Assembly (NCBI GenBank): GCA_040954595.2
Contig: CM082581.2
Span: 5,518,001-5,582,000, forward strand
Direction of reading: 5' to 3'
Length of the DNA stretch: 64,000 bases
DNA from: Balanoglossus misakiensis
Taxonomy: Eukaryota > Hemichordata
Shown here: piece by piece, positions 1-12,981 of the stretch
Numbering within the stretch: position 1 is the first letter of the stretch
Layout of the letters: the number at the start of each line of letters is the position of its first letter
Made by a program: the position numbers and the translations under genes
The notes under the pieces: generated by a model
Told to the model about the DNA's origin: nothing
Database searches by the model: none
The model's input: the letters and a program-made list of their open reading frames with translations, nothing else

Positions 1-78
1 ATTACTATAGATGCATACATGATAGTCGTTACAGTAATATGGCGGGAAATGAAATGTTGACAGTCAGATTGACCTTAC

Positions 79-219
79 CTGTTTGCCGGCCTGCCCACGC
101 AGCAGTTCACTGTATCACGGTCTTCAATGACGGAATGTTCCTGTGCCCTGGGGGAACCTGGGTTCGCCGACTCTCTGAAGTTTGCCAAGAGTTCTTCAGG
201 GACGCACCGGCAGTGTACA
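79..219 (-). CDS. candidate internal exon, unknown protein
   Basis: Read on the minus strand, the block follows a possible acceptor (ACGCAG) and ends at a strong donor, CAG followed by GTAAGG. It is 141 nt, an exact multiple of three, entering and leaving in phase 2, so it could be skipped without a frameshift. The frame stays open and encodes a cysteine-bearing peptide that begins VHCRCVPEELLANF and ends VNCCVGRPAN. Third codon positions are about 63% G or C, well above the surrounding DNA. The acceptor lacks a clear pyrimidine tract, which is the weak point. The plus strand is also open here (39-233) but with less G/C at third positions. The paired cysteines hint at a secreted or extracellular domain, but I do not recognise the family. 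Neighbouring exons would lie off the left edge or further right and were not found. Confidence 0.3.
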
Positions 220-3200
220 CTGCGTGTATTTAGCGCTCCGGTTTGACGACGACGACGGCAGCGATCTCTCGGTCTCGACGGGCCGAATATCAACCAGACT
301 GTCCGCTGCTTGTATCAGCCAGCAAGTGAGATCTACAAACGAGACAAAACATGCGACATCCCGATCAGAACGATCGCCTGATACACGTATGGCTTGGTGG
401 CCGAACGCTTAACACATTTAACGCATATGTGGTAAACACTGCATCATTATCAGCTGTTTCTCAATCCGTTTGACATTTTTCATTGAGTTAGGGGCTCATT
501 AACACTCGCGCTGATGTCCTTTGCATTCCATGATCTTATGACAAAGAATGACGTAATATATATTGAATTGATTAGATATTGTATGTCTAATTGAAATAAC
601 TCAATTTTTCACGAACCGAAACTCAACACTACTTTGCTCCTTCCATCTGAAAAAAAATGTGTTGGTGCCTTTTCATTGTCAAAATTTTCACTTATTCGAA
701 AGTCAATATATTATTTCACTGAACAGATGCAAATTTGCAAGTAACGGCGTAAAGCCTTTAGTGTTCACGACAGAAACAATACTAGTTCACGGTGCATAAA
801 TTATCACATTCATCGATTTCCCATCTTCAAGGACACTTTTCATTACCGCGATGTTATGTTGGTTTACTGCAGCAAAATTCGACCTTAACGCCGTTTGAAT
901 GTGACCGTGAATTTAAAGGGCAACGTTACAGAATGTCAGGTACACTGGGAACCACCGAAGAACTCTCCTCCCAGTCTGTCTTACAGCAAACAGGACGACT
1001 TTCACACGTCAGCGCGGTTATAAATTACGCTGACAAACGTAATGAAATCTGCGGGTACGACGACAATTCGACGGATTAGCTAAGTTGCCGAATGTCAGCA
1101 CTTTCTGCGTTACCATTTTGCCAGAGACTCCGTACGCTACTTCTGCTGTTGGCCTATATTATTTTGTTGGATATATAGCCACAGAGGCATACTGTATCAC
1201 TGCCCGAATCGTAAAATACAGAGTAGCGTTTTGCGGAAGCCCGTCTTTCTGTAATGTTTTACCTGGTGGAATTATAGTTATACCACATGTAGGTCATCGA
1301 CCGCTTCAAACACGTTATCTTGTGTATTAACACTACTCCTGTTTTCAAACACTCGTTTGGCACTTCTGGATTAAAGTTATACATGTACAGGTGGATTGAG
1401 AGGTCCTACCATTTCGTCACAAAAAATGTCGTTTATAAACAGTGAAAGGGCACATACGTGTTCAGATGACAGGTGGGCGTATATTAAGGTGTTCCATGTA
1501 ACGCTATCACTTATCTCCTCAACACACGCTCCCCGCCTTAAAGTGAAAGGGCCACGGCCGACAATACCAACGCAGTGTTTACCAGCATCTTTTTCTCCTC
1601 GTGCTGTTTACAGGTCTTCATGGTTAAAATTAAAATTGACCCGTCCTTTTCTGTGCGTGTATGGTTTTGATCATATTAACAATCCCCTGCGTTATTGAAT
1701 AAATTTCAAGAAAGCTAGCGGGCCTGTTTTTTTCTAAACGAAGGCCTACGCCGATGGGACAAAGGTATTTTCATTTGATGGATGGCACTCGATATCAAGT
1801 ATCATCTTAAATGTGGTATTAATTAACGCAGGTGAGTCGTTGAGTCGTCGATTAATGACTGTGGGTGTTTTGTCATTACACGAAAGATGGCTTAATGGCG
1901 TGAAACTATTTTCTAATCAGTTTCAAAACACGATAATGAAATGAAATGGAATGGAATGGAAAGGATCTATCGCTGAATCATGATGCTGTGTAAATGCAAA
2001 CCACGAGAGTCCACCGTCGGGTCGTCGCCGCAATACGCTCCAATTATGAGCTCATTGCAGGCAATGCGTCCATCTCGCCATAGCCACTTCTCTGAAGTGC
2101 TTAACGAAAAAAACAACTCCCTGAAATATCATTTCGACCCCAGCACCCGCCCACACGCTCAGCGCTTTCCCCATTGTGAACGAGTCAACCCTGGCAATCT
2201 AAATATTTGTCAAGCCTCTCCCGTTAAATGTCAAAAGTTTAATTATCAAAATCCTCAATTTGCGCGCATAAAAACAAGTCGCCACCTGTACCTGTACAGG
2301 GGCGTCGCGTCATCACGTATGTGTCCGATACTGTCAGTGACGTATTCTGACTAATAGTAATATTCGGCGTCCACGCGCATCACATTGTCGCAGGCAATTC
2401 CACTTCTGTCTACGTGAAGTCGGCACAATTAACACATTATGGTTTCAAACGTGCATAGCTGCACTTTTTATATATGGATAAGAATATCTGGATGTCTGAC
2501 CACAAATCGGCAGTCGCATCACGCCAGACAGAGAAATAAATAGATAATTACTTTCTGTGCAAGAACGATAACTATTACAATAATTCATCGCTTCAGGTTG
2601 ATTTATGCTGCACATGTATGTAAATCTACATTACGTCATACATGTAGCTGAAAACGAGTCAGAAATATTTCCAGTTGCAGTGGTCCTTATACCCACGATG
2701 TTCTGTTCTTTTACGCCGTATCGGTTTGAAATGTCTCTTATTTTTAGAAGCCGTGGCTTTTAGCAGCGCGACTCTGACGTTTATGATTATTAAACGATAA
2801 CAGGTACGCATGGATACAATATCGGCGGCAAACAGTATTAATACGTATGCTAGCACATGGGACCCATTCATTATTCATAAACTATGGACACCTAATTATA
2901 TTGTGCGATTCTTCGACGATGATGAAATATTCATATCTATTGGTTTATATAACAGGTACATGTATAGGTATACGTTGGCTGGCTTGGAAATATTAAGTAT
3001 TTATTTCAGTGGGTGAAATACTTGGAATTTTCAGTTTTAATGAGTTGACGCCACAGGGAAATGGGCGCTATGAACACATTGCCAATGAACGAAACCCGAC
3101 CCTGGTATAGTTAAACGTTGCATGTATAGGTATGTGTGAGTCATATCTAGTAAATAGACTGCTGGTTTGGCGTCTACACGTTCCTTATGGAAAGTCACAC

Positions 3201-5397
3201 TTCTGTGAACAGAGACAGTCTCTGCGACCCCTCGGGAACGCTTCTCACAAACGAACGCCATTTGCCCGATACATATATAAATGGGATGTCACGTTTTATC
3301 TGTGTTAATGCCTCAGTCAATAAATGAAGTAATCGTGGCACCTTTCTATAGACACGCTCGTAAATTCAGCGGCGTGCGTGAAACCGCCATCGGACGACTT
3401 AGTTCGCATTTGATTTATCATATTAAAGACGCATGTAAATTTTAATCACTTTGATGTAATATTGCGCAAATTGATTGCGACCGAAGGTCTGTGCGTAACC
3501 CCAAAAGCCCGTGAAATAGGCCTCTGTGTTAGAAGCGCCCTCTTTTAGAATGTTTAAGTGTTTAGAATGTGTATGTATTTTGCAATTTACACGTACACGA
3601 ACGCCATGTACGAATGTATACCATTGTAAAGAATCTATATAGATCGCATGCATATTATGTATCTTGTATTATTACCGTATTGTACTGAATTGCATAGTAA
3701 TGCAAGTAATAAAATGTATTAAAATGTAATGTATTGTATATATTTGTGACTTTATATTTGTTTTGTGTGATAATCGATAGCGTCAAATTTTGATAAACCA
3801 ATCAATTCGCATTCGCAGCATTTTTGACGAACACTTTGCCCAGTCGCATTCAATTACATCCAGAAAACGTGTCAAGGGAACATCCTGACAGCTCACACGG
3901 TATTCCACGAATAAGTCAAAGTCCACATGCCTGCAGGGTATGAGCGATATTTTCTGTCAGCAACGCGCAAACACTAAACAAAGCGAGAAGCGGGGCGATG
4001 GTTCTGGTGGCACGGGCTCTATTAAGAGAGAATTACAAACGCGAGCGAGAAATCACTTGAGTGCATTATTTCTTGCAAAAAAAACATTGTTGAGTACACT
4101 AAGCCCTCGGTTAGAGCGAAAACGGCTTATGAAAGCATTTGCATATCATATTTCAGAAACACATGCTCAATTCCCACGGAGGCACGGTCTCATTAGGAAG
4201 AGAAGCGAACTCGCAGTAAATGATTCATTAATAGGAAATTGAATGTGTTGATAACGAGACCGGGCTTATTGAATTATCGCCACCCGTGTCCTTTAAAAAG
4301 ATCCGGCTCCTGCCACACGTTTTTGTACCTGGGATTATTGCGAATAGTCTTAAAATTAAATCATGCATGACGCGGCCATCATTAATATCATATTGCTATT
4401 CGCCGTCGTGTTTATGACCACCGACGCATGCAGCTAAAGGGCTTTAGAAGGATCCCGCAAACACGAGTCCGTAAATCGAAATATGACTGTAGCGTTATTT
4501 CCGGCTTGGCTAACTGCTCACTGCTTTCATTCAGAGTTGGAGAGCATCACATATCGTTTGTCACATGCCAAGCCGACGGGAAAATCGATAGCGCAGACAC
4601 ACGTTATCAATGGAGAGACGCGTTTCTGAGCACATTCATCTCGAAAAGTTGTTTCTGCAACGCTTGTGCAAACAGATTTTTTAAATAACAGAAAATATTA
4701 CGTGCTTTGCTTCACAATACCACCGCCGGTGTCGGTTTAAATACTTCACGCAAGGACTTATAGATAGTCAATTACCACAAGCACGGCAAACAGGCCGCGT
4801 CGGGAAACTTCAACTACGATCACTCCGCGGGGTGTTGAATAAAAAATAACAAATATCATTTGGACAAGTGCATATCTCCTTAAAAACGGTATTTCATGCA
4901 TTGCAATATGGCTTACCGCTGAATTTAATATCTTGCCGCCAGTACTGGAACTTTTAACACACAGGCCAATTGGTATGCACAAACAACGGCGAGTAGAGTT
5001 GCATTATGTCGTTTAGTATATTATCCATGGATGGGAATTTCGCCACCATATTTTTTGACTGATCACGTGCAAATTCCTAAGCATAGAAACGAGGCCGGTA
5101 TCCTACAGATATGTTTAGTTCTGTACATGTACATCAACTTTTTTCTTCAAAACTGAAATGCATGCTTTCGTGCTTGCCAACATGATCCGCGTAATGTGCG
5201 ATATTACTGACCAATTAGCTTCAATTTAGGACCCGCGTGTTGTCGTCAACGTTACAAATGCTGGCAAATTAACCGTTGCCAGGCAATAAAACAACCTGTA
5301 GAGTTAGAGGGAACGAAGAAATATCAGAGATATGCTAAAAACGTTTTGCAGTCCAGGTTCCTTATATCATCACGGCCCTATATCGTCATATATTATG
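220..5397. other. no supported gene
   Basis: Several chance-length open frames occur on both strands, none with a domain, biased codon use and paired splice signals. A short GGAAT-type run lies near 1938-1965. An X-box-like dyad GTTGCC-AGGCAAT is at 5275-5287. AT-rich simple sequence lies around 3660-3740. Confidence 0.55.
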
Positions 5398-5494
<97 letters not shown>

Positions 5495-5504
5495 CATCAT
5501 CATT
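5398..5504 (+). repeat. (TCA)n trinucleotide microsatellite
   Basis: About 36 nearly uninterrupted TCA units with a single CAC interruption near 5474. The degenerate edge, with further TCA/GTC units, continues to about 5526. In two plus-strand frames it reads as long poly-Ser and poly-Ile, which creates artificial open frames (5332-5733 and 5346-5534). No flanking evidence supports translation. Confidence 0.95.
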
Positions 5505-5526
5505 ACTGTCGTCGTTGTCATCATCC

Positions 5527-8500
5527 TCACTTAAAACAATATTGATATCTCGGGATAAAGCTACCAGAAGACCCGGCCTTCAAAGACAGCAGGAGCCCAG
5601 TCGGCCGTGGCAAAGCCTACAAAGTAACGTGATCGCCAGCACATTTGTTTTGGGACGATTATACACGTCTGCCACAACTACACCGCGATATGGGTTTGAT
5701 ATTTCGAGCCTAAGGAGGGCTTTGGGTCACTGATCTCCCCAAAGCATCAATCAGGTCGGATGACATGAAATACGGCGATGAGTGATCCCTCGGCTAAGGA
5801 AACGACAACGTTTTTTCTTGGGGCGCGCGGGGGCGTAGACGTCAAATATGACATGGGTTTTTAATACGGGCTGCGCGGTTCAGGCATCGGAACGACCCGA
5901 CGAAATACCACTGAACTCAGAATATGTATTAACGTTTAATGTGACGTATTTATTTCATGGGTATGGGTTGTTGAACGTGATAGCATCATGATCAGATACC
6001 TACAATTGAAAAGGCACCATCGGATACAGTAACATGATCCGTGATATTCTTATTCATTTTTTTCAAAAGTGTTGCATCAGTAACTCTACTTTTCAAAGTT
6101 TTAGATACACGCCTCGAGCATGGATTACGACACACTTCTGTGTGCTGCATGTACCTCTGCGACCGACAGCATTAGTTCGGTCGATCATTGTGAGGAGGTC
6201 TTGGGATACTAACTGCTTAACGTGTCTGATTTGCAAGTGGGTGGAGATGGGGGCATCTCCGATTCATGTCTCCGTGGCGTTCAATCCTTTGGGTATATAG
6301 ACTGAGGACTCAGTTACAATAGCAATACGCAGAGCATACTAAACAGAATTCTCTCTAAACGAGAGGGATACAAACAGTCATGCTTAATGGAACTTTGATG
6401 TTCAATTATCATTCGGGGGATTAATTGAATAAACCTAAGTCTCAGCTTAACGATAACGTCACGATTCTTCTACCAATTTCCTTTCCAATAACAATGACAT
6501 TGACTTTACATGTCGTTTTAAAATGTCATCGGGATATTAAGCCTGCCTTTCAGTTTTGAAGAACCTTGGAAACAGTGTTACAACTTGAGCTATTGTACGT
6601 TCATTCAGTTATATAAAGTAAGAACAGCGAAAAGTACTCTCCTCTGGAAATGTTAACTGAATTAAGAAATGCATTACAGATTCTACAATAAATTCTCTCG
6701 GCACAAATAAATTTATTCAACTCATTCCAGTACTTTAGCTTGGCTATGAAGATTATAAATCGGATTTTAGCACAAAATATTTTCGGCAGCTTAATCAGTA
6801 TAGGTATTAAGAACAGAAATGAGTACGACGAGCCCTTGTTACCTGTAATATCGTTTGATAAATATGACATTTTAAACATGAGAAAATGGTCAAATTTGCT
6901 TCTCATCGGCCTAAAAAATAAACTGAGGACAAAATGCTTACGTTAGTACTATGTGCGTTGGTGGGTAATTCAATTGACCAACTGATACATTGACTTAATG
7001 CTATCAATAAAATTTAATTTGAAATAATTGGTAATCTTATTAGAAGAACTGACAGATTGGGTAAATATCTCGTGCATTTACCGGTTGTAGCAGAAATCAC
7101 GATAGAAGAATATTTCCGGTGTGCGTTGGACTTTAGTCGCTCTATACCCCCTAAATCACCTTAAATCGGACTAAATGAAGTATCGAGATATACATATCGC
7201 ACTCTTGAAAGTTTAAGACAAGGTTCGTGATATTTTCTTCGGAGAATGATTCGCAGTAAAAATAAATGTCTAATCCCGCAGATTTTTGACACATTCGCGC
7301 ACTCGTTTCAACATACATGTAGATATCTCTCGATATCTCCAGAATGTGTCGGTCGATACTTTACTGCCTGTATATAATCCCTCGCGTCATAAAAAAAACT
7401 GTTGCAGGAACAGTAAGCCAACAATGGTGTATTCGATTACGTTCAGATGATATAAAAATGTAATTCTGCCTTCAGGTACAAATTCTATCGGATTATCGCA
7501 ATAATACAACAATGGGTCACCAGCAGTTTGATTATCGTCGTATGTTGGCGCCTTCAGTATTTCTCCATGCTGAGGGTATAACTTCTGGGTACTGTATACT
7601 CGCAGTCTACCCGCAATTTACAAGCAGAACCCCGCGGGTGGAATATTTGCTGTTTCAGTTGAACAAAACACATTTGAAAAGTATTGTTGTATTAGGAATT
7701 TGTACAATATGGTTATTAAAGGTATCAATATCGCCATGAATTATGAACTGCACATAACATCTGCTAGTAATTGTCAGGATTTTTTCGTAAGCAAATCCAC
7801 GATTTTAGTTGCGGGTAATGCACGCAGGCATTTTTTTAAATTTCCACGCTAATACGCCAATGGCATTTACACTATCCACATTAATCTAATAAATTTGGTG
7901 TTCATTGCGTTTTCTCCAAACTCCTACGTTTGAACACGCTTAAAGGTTACTCACTCTGAAAGCTGGACGGACGTCCCCTATAAATGCGAAAGGCATGACA
8001 TTTTGTATTCTGCTGTAGAGTTACGCGAAAACACTGTGTCTCTCATTGCATCATCAACCGCTAAATGGTGAGTGAATTTGAAAGGAACGCGTTGGGAAAA
8101 AAATCTGTCGACGTGAAATACATTCAGACAGGTACGCAAATCCTTTGTCACTTATTTGACGGTTCTACACAAATTGTCTTTGCGCCGGGCAAACACGCTC
8201 AATATTGGCACACGCGGAAACGACACGGCTTGATTGTTTCACTGTTTAACCTCCAATTAAGAATCACCACAGCTTTGCGGAGAATGTTTGGCTTCGCCGG
8301 GTACTGCTCTCGAGTACCTGTGGAAGGCAAATAGCGAGAGCGTCCCGCGTCGACCGCTTGATTGGATTAGGGCAGTCGATAATCAATACGTATTGACGAC
8401 ACGGGCCACTCCATTTGATTAGATCCGTATTTGCACTTCTCCCTGATGTCTGCACAGTAACAGTGTAGCCATTGTTGGGATGGCATATATATATTCTTCA

Positions 8501-11500
8501 TCTTGTTGCAATAATGCTGAATGTATTGAACCCAAAGATGCCCGCACAGCGAGTGCACCGCGCGTTTCCATTCACCCTGCTCGATCTAAAGCACCCGACT
8601 TCCTCGTTTGTAACTGTTTGCAAACACCGCGGTTGCAACGCTGGTGCTCTCTCGGTGATTAAACCGTCAAGGTTAAGTTTTGAATTGTATTGTTTGAACT
8701 TGAAAGTCAATGCATCCCAAATAGGTTTGCCATGCATTAAAAAGTTGAACACAGACCTTGACAAAGAGACGGGACATTAAGATTGGAAATGCATGAAGGC
8801 GCAACATAATCCGATTGTTTTTGCGTGTGTGACGGTGTAATTAGACGGCAGCCGAGCTTGAAATACACAAATTTAATTTTACTGGCAATGGCATTTTGCA
8901 TTCAATAAATACGAAGATATGAGATTGTGTCTCAATGTATTGTCGGGAAAAACATTTATGATACATTTTGATTAATTACGAGTTACGTGGTGATTTAGAA
9001 GGTAAAACGGCCAAAGTCGCTCGCTTTTGACATTTTGGCCAGTTACATGTATATCCATGGTAACTCACCAGTTATTACAACTCAATTAAAATTAGTATAC
9101 AATTCCCTCTAATTTACATATGCCTATATGGAGCATGTCTTTAGTATTCGAATGACCACTTGGTGACGCACTGTTTTTCGCGTGGCCGTCCCGCGAAAAT
9201 CTGTCATTGGCTATATCTCTATACTTAGCATGGTAACTGTGGCTAAACTTGCACGATGACCGACCATATGTAAATGGCAGGTAAAATAAAAGTACTGCAG
9301 CACTGTACAATTATGAAATAAACCGATGTGTTCTGTCTGAAGATTGAAGATGTTACTTTGAGCCGAACAACACGAAGCTGGATCTGAAGAAACTAAAATA
9401 ACCACGATAATGGCAAGAGTGAGTGACTTTATCCCTTTAAAGAAAACAATGCACGTATAAAAGCTTACGGATGCATCGACGCAATCCTTCGGCAATGTTA
9501 AAGACAAAAATAAAATCTTTTTTTTTTCTTAAATAACAGGGGTTCATTTGGCTGCAGGCGATTTCAAAGACGCATACCGTGAGCTAATTAAAGGCACGCC
9601 AACTTAATTCGATACCCAAATTATCGATCTGTTCAATTTTGCTTTGAAAATGAGCTTGAACACTTCTCAACAGGTTTGTTAAATCGCGACTGGAGGTCAC
9701 TCATTAAATATAAAGATTGCATCTTTCCCACGGTGAGATAAAATTGGTAACGCGCAAATAGATTCGCATTGTGATTGTGTATTACGCCAGACTGGTCCAG
9801 TCTTGTGAATCAAGCCTATGACAGCACATGTAACGTAATTTAACAGATTTGATTCGATATGCGATAGGTTACCCTAATGATCTTTTATATTGTCACAAAT
9901 CAATGTGAAATCCCTTTGCGGCGAACGCGCGGCATCTTCAATCGAAGCAAATGAGAGAAAATAAGTTTGACTTTTAACACTGCGCTAATGCTGTCGTAAA
10001 CGTATAACGCTGGACCTATGCGCGGATCGACAAAAAAACTCATAGAAATTAGAAAATTACGCGACATAAAGGAAAATTAGAGATACAGACCTAAGAAAAC
10101 GTTTTTTTACCCTGTGATGAGATAACGGTAGGATGATGATGCTAAACCGTTCCCGTGACGACGATCGAAAGCATACCCGGACTGCAACATGGACACATTG
10201 AACTCAGGCGCGTAGATTACGATACTATGTTGGTATCGAACAAAAAACACTGACTATATATTGCCATGTGACGTAGTATGGCAATGCATCACGGGAAACT
10301 GTGTACCCTTACTGTTGGTTCGCAGAATAGTGTCCAGGCAACTGAGCTTAATGAAATTCTAAAATAAACGCTTTTCCTCATCAAAAGCAAAAACCAATTA
10401 TCATATAACGCTTAAACTACGCCATCATGAAACGTATGCTACTGGACCAATACAAATGATGTTTACGTTTAAAAGCATAATATTGATGCAAATTGTTGTT
10501 CAAACGCTTTCTTATTTGGCGTATGTGCCTGTCCATACCAAACTCAAATTACCGTAATGTGCAATACAGATAGATATTGAAGATAAATGTGCCTCGGATG
10601 GCTTGACAAACCGGCGTCAGGTCTTGACATTATCTATACGGACCCGTTTCGTTTCAAATCTTTGTTAATTAAAGTGCTTGGAAATGAACGTAATACGGAA
10701 AACACCGTTTGGAAAACGATCGTCAGTATAAGAACAGATACTACAACGACGGGTACAAACTGCAGGCGTCCGGCGCACCTGTATATTTGAATGCCATGGA
10801 ATCAAATTCATTCATTCCGTCTGTGGCACCATGGTTATGCATATTCAGTACTGTCATAGCTGTAACTATAGCCAGGGATTAGTCTTAATCCGACATTTTT
10901 ACAAACAAGCACAGTTGATTCTCCCTGTATTCTTGCTCTCATCGACAAGTGCAGAAATTTATCATACCTGCCAAAGGCATCGCGCAGCCTTGTTTCTGTT
11001 CAATTCAAATCGGTGTACAAACAGGTCACTCGCAACAGCTTGTGAACCTTCATTTTTATACCAAAAAATTGAATTCGAAAATGTTCACGTCCACAGCAAA
11101 CGCATTGGAATGGAGCCTGCGCAGTTAGGTTCAAAGTGGTCCAGTTAAAGTGTGACCTCCCCGTATCGCATCCACCTTTACTTTTAGTACTCAAAATGGT
11201 TTCAAAGACGATCAAAAGTACATGATAATGGTTTTTACAGACATCAACCGAGCCAGTCTGAGGCACGCAGATAAATCAAACGCAAGAGTTCATACCTTAA
11301 GAAGAAGAATAGGGCCACGACGACCGATTTACAAACTACATGTACTCGCATCTACCTTTTTCGTCCCTTGTCAGAGGATAGTACAGTCTCCAAGTCGAGA
11401 ACGCGCGTCTTGGCACACGCTCGGCGCTCAGACGTATTGACCACCGCGCTGTGTTTGACAATAGCTCAGAACCGCGCTTGTAATTGGATTAATAAATCTA

Positions 11501-12950
11501 TCATCGTAAGTGTCTTGCAATATCCGTTTCGCAAATATCCCATTTCTTTATTCGCGCTTTTTTTTGTTCAGTGTCTTTTCACAAGAACCTGTTTGCGTTT
11601 ATGATACTCTGTTTGCGTGTGATACATTGGATGTGCTGGATATCATTCGCTGACGAGATAAAAAGCAGCTGAGGGGATGTTGGCGCGAAGTAATTCTTAA
11701 TGAATATTTGTAACGCGCAAGACTTTAGTCGAACCATCACGTGCGTCATCGTCCGGGAAACGCGGTGCAATTATTGTATCATTATCGAAACGGGCAATAA
11801 TCCGCTCAGAAAAATAATTCCGCAATAATCAAATTTGAAATGAGAATCGGCAAGATAGTGAAAAAAAACAGTAATTTAATAACAACAACGAAAATCCTAA
11901 ACCCGTGTTGGGATTTATGAACAGTGTAATAACGCCAATCTTTTTCATGCAAAGGATTGTAATTTTAATTTTCGGGGGGAAAAAAACTCAAAAATTCACC
12001 GTCTTCTGGATTTTGACAACGTGAAAAGGGAATCTATTATCGTTGTGGAGAAAAATCTCCCTACAGTTGTACATTGTATTTCATATTATAGAAATCGACT
12101 TATAGTTTTGTTATTCTATTAGTGGAGAGCTTGTATTTCCTGACATGTAAATGGAGTGATCAAACGGGGAAAACTCGTTTAGCAAATCAATTTCCATAAG
12201 CGTAAAAGCGCATTTGGTTTGCAGAAAAATGAAATTTATTAAATCCATACAAATAATGTTTTGGAACGGATGTTATGAGTAAACAAGTCGCCATGAAGTG
12301 CACTTTCTGAACATGCAGACTCTCTTAACCTAATTAACAATAATTCGAGATGTTAGTTGTTACCGGGGCAACGGTATCGATAAAGGATCCCGCAACAAAA
12401 CTTTATTTATGACACTAATGTCGGAATTGTGGAGAGGTCTATTTGCACCGTGCAAAGAAAAATATGCATTGTATCAACACACGTGATTCAGTTGGTCTGA
12501 ACACACAGGAGGCGAATCAGTAACTTTTCCACGGCCTATGTTGGTCTCAGCTTCATGTAAATAGTATTTGTTCCAAAACTGGCGACGTTTGACGTCTTGA
12601 CATATGAGAGACCAAATATCTACATAAGCCCTGTGGTGTAATTACATGGTCACAGAAAATCATATTTTATTCAATCCCTCTCTTTGTCTCCCGCGTTGGT
12701 AAACATTGGGCGACGCAATGCCTGCTCTTGTGCTAATCAATAGACTATGGCACACGTAAGTGTTCGTTATTTGCCCGAACTCGAAAACTTAAGTACGCGC
12801 CTCCATTAAGACCGAATCACGGACTCGGTTACCTAGCAATGGCTACAACACAAAGACAGAATAACCATTTAATGTCTAGTCAAATGTTTGTATATTTGAT
12901 CTCCCCATCTTAAAATCTACGACAATATTTGGTAAATGATTTCGTTTTCT
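5527..12950. other. no supported gene
   Basis: Mostly AT-rich unique sequence. An X-box-like dyad GTTACC-T-AGCAAT lies at 12828-12840, in the next CT-rich neighbourhood's approach. The block 8470-8780 is open in several frames on both strands and is noted as a finding. A short tail of 15 codons (DFKDAYRELIKGTPT then stop) follows an acceptor-like pyrimidine tract and CAG near 9557, but it is too short to support. Confidence 0.5.
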
Positions 12951-12981
12951 GCTTCTCTCTCTCTTTCCCTCTCTCTCTCTA
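12951..12981 (+). repeat. CT-rich dinucleotide microsatellite
   Basis: Two runs of CT/TC dinucleotides separated by TTTCC, ending at CTCTAGATATAG. It resembles a polypyrimidine tract with an AG, but no coding frame follows. Confidence 0.85.

Noticed and set aside
5332-5733. 133-codon frame with a long poly-Ser run
   Set aside because: It is the translation of the TCA microsatellite; flanking residues show no domain and no splice or promoter context.
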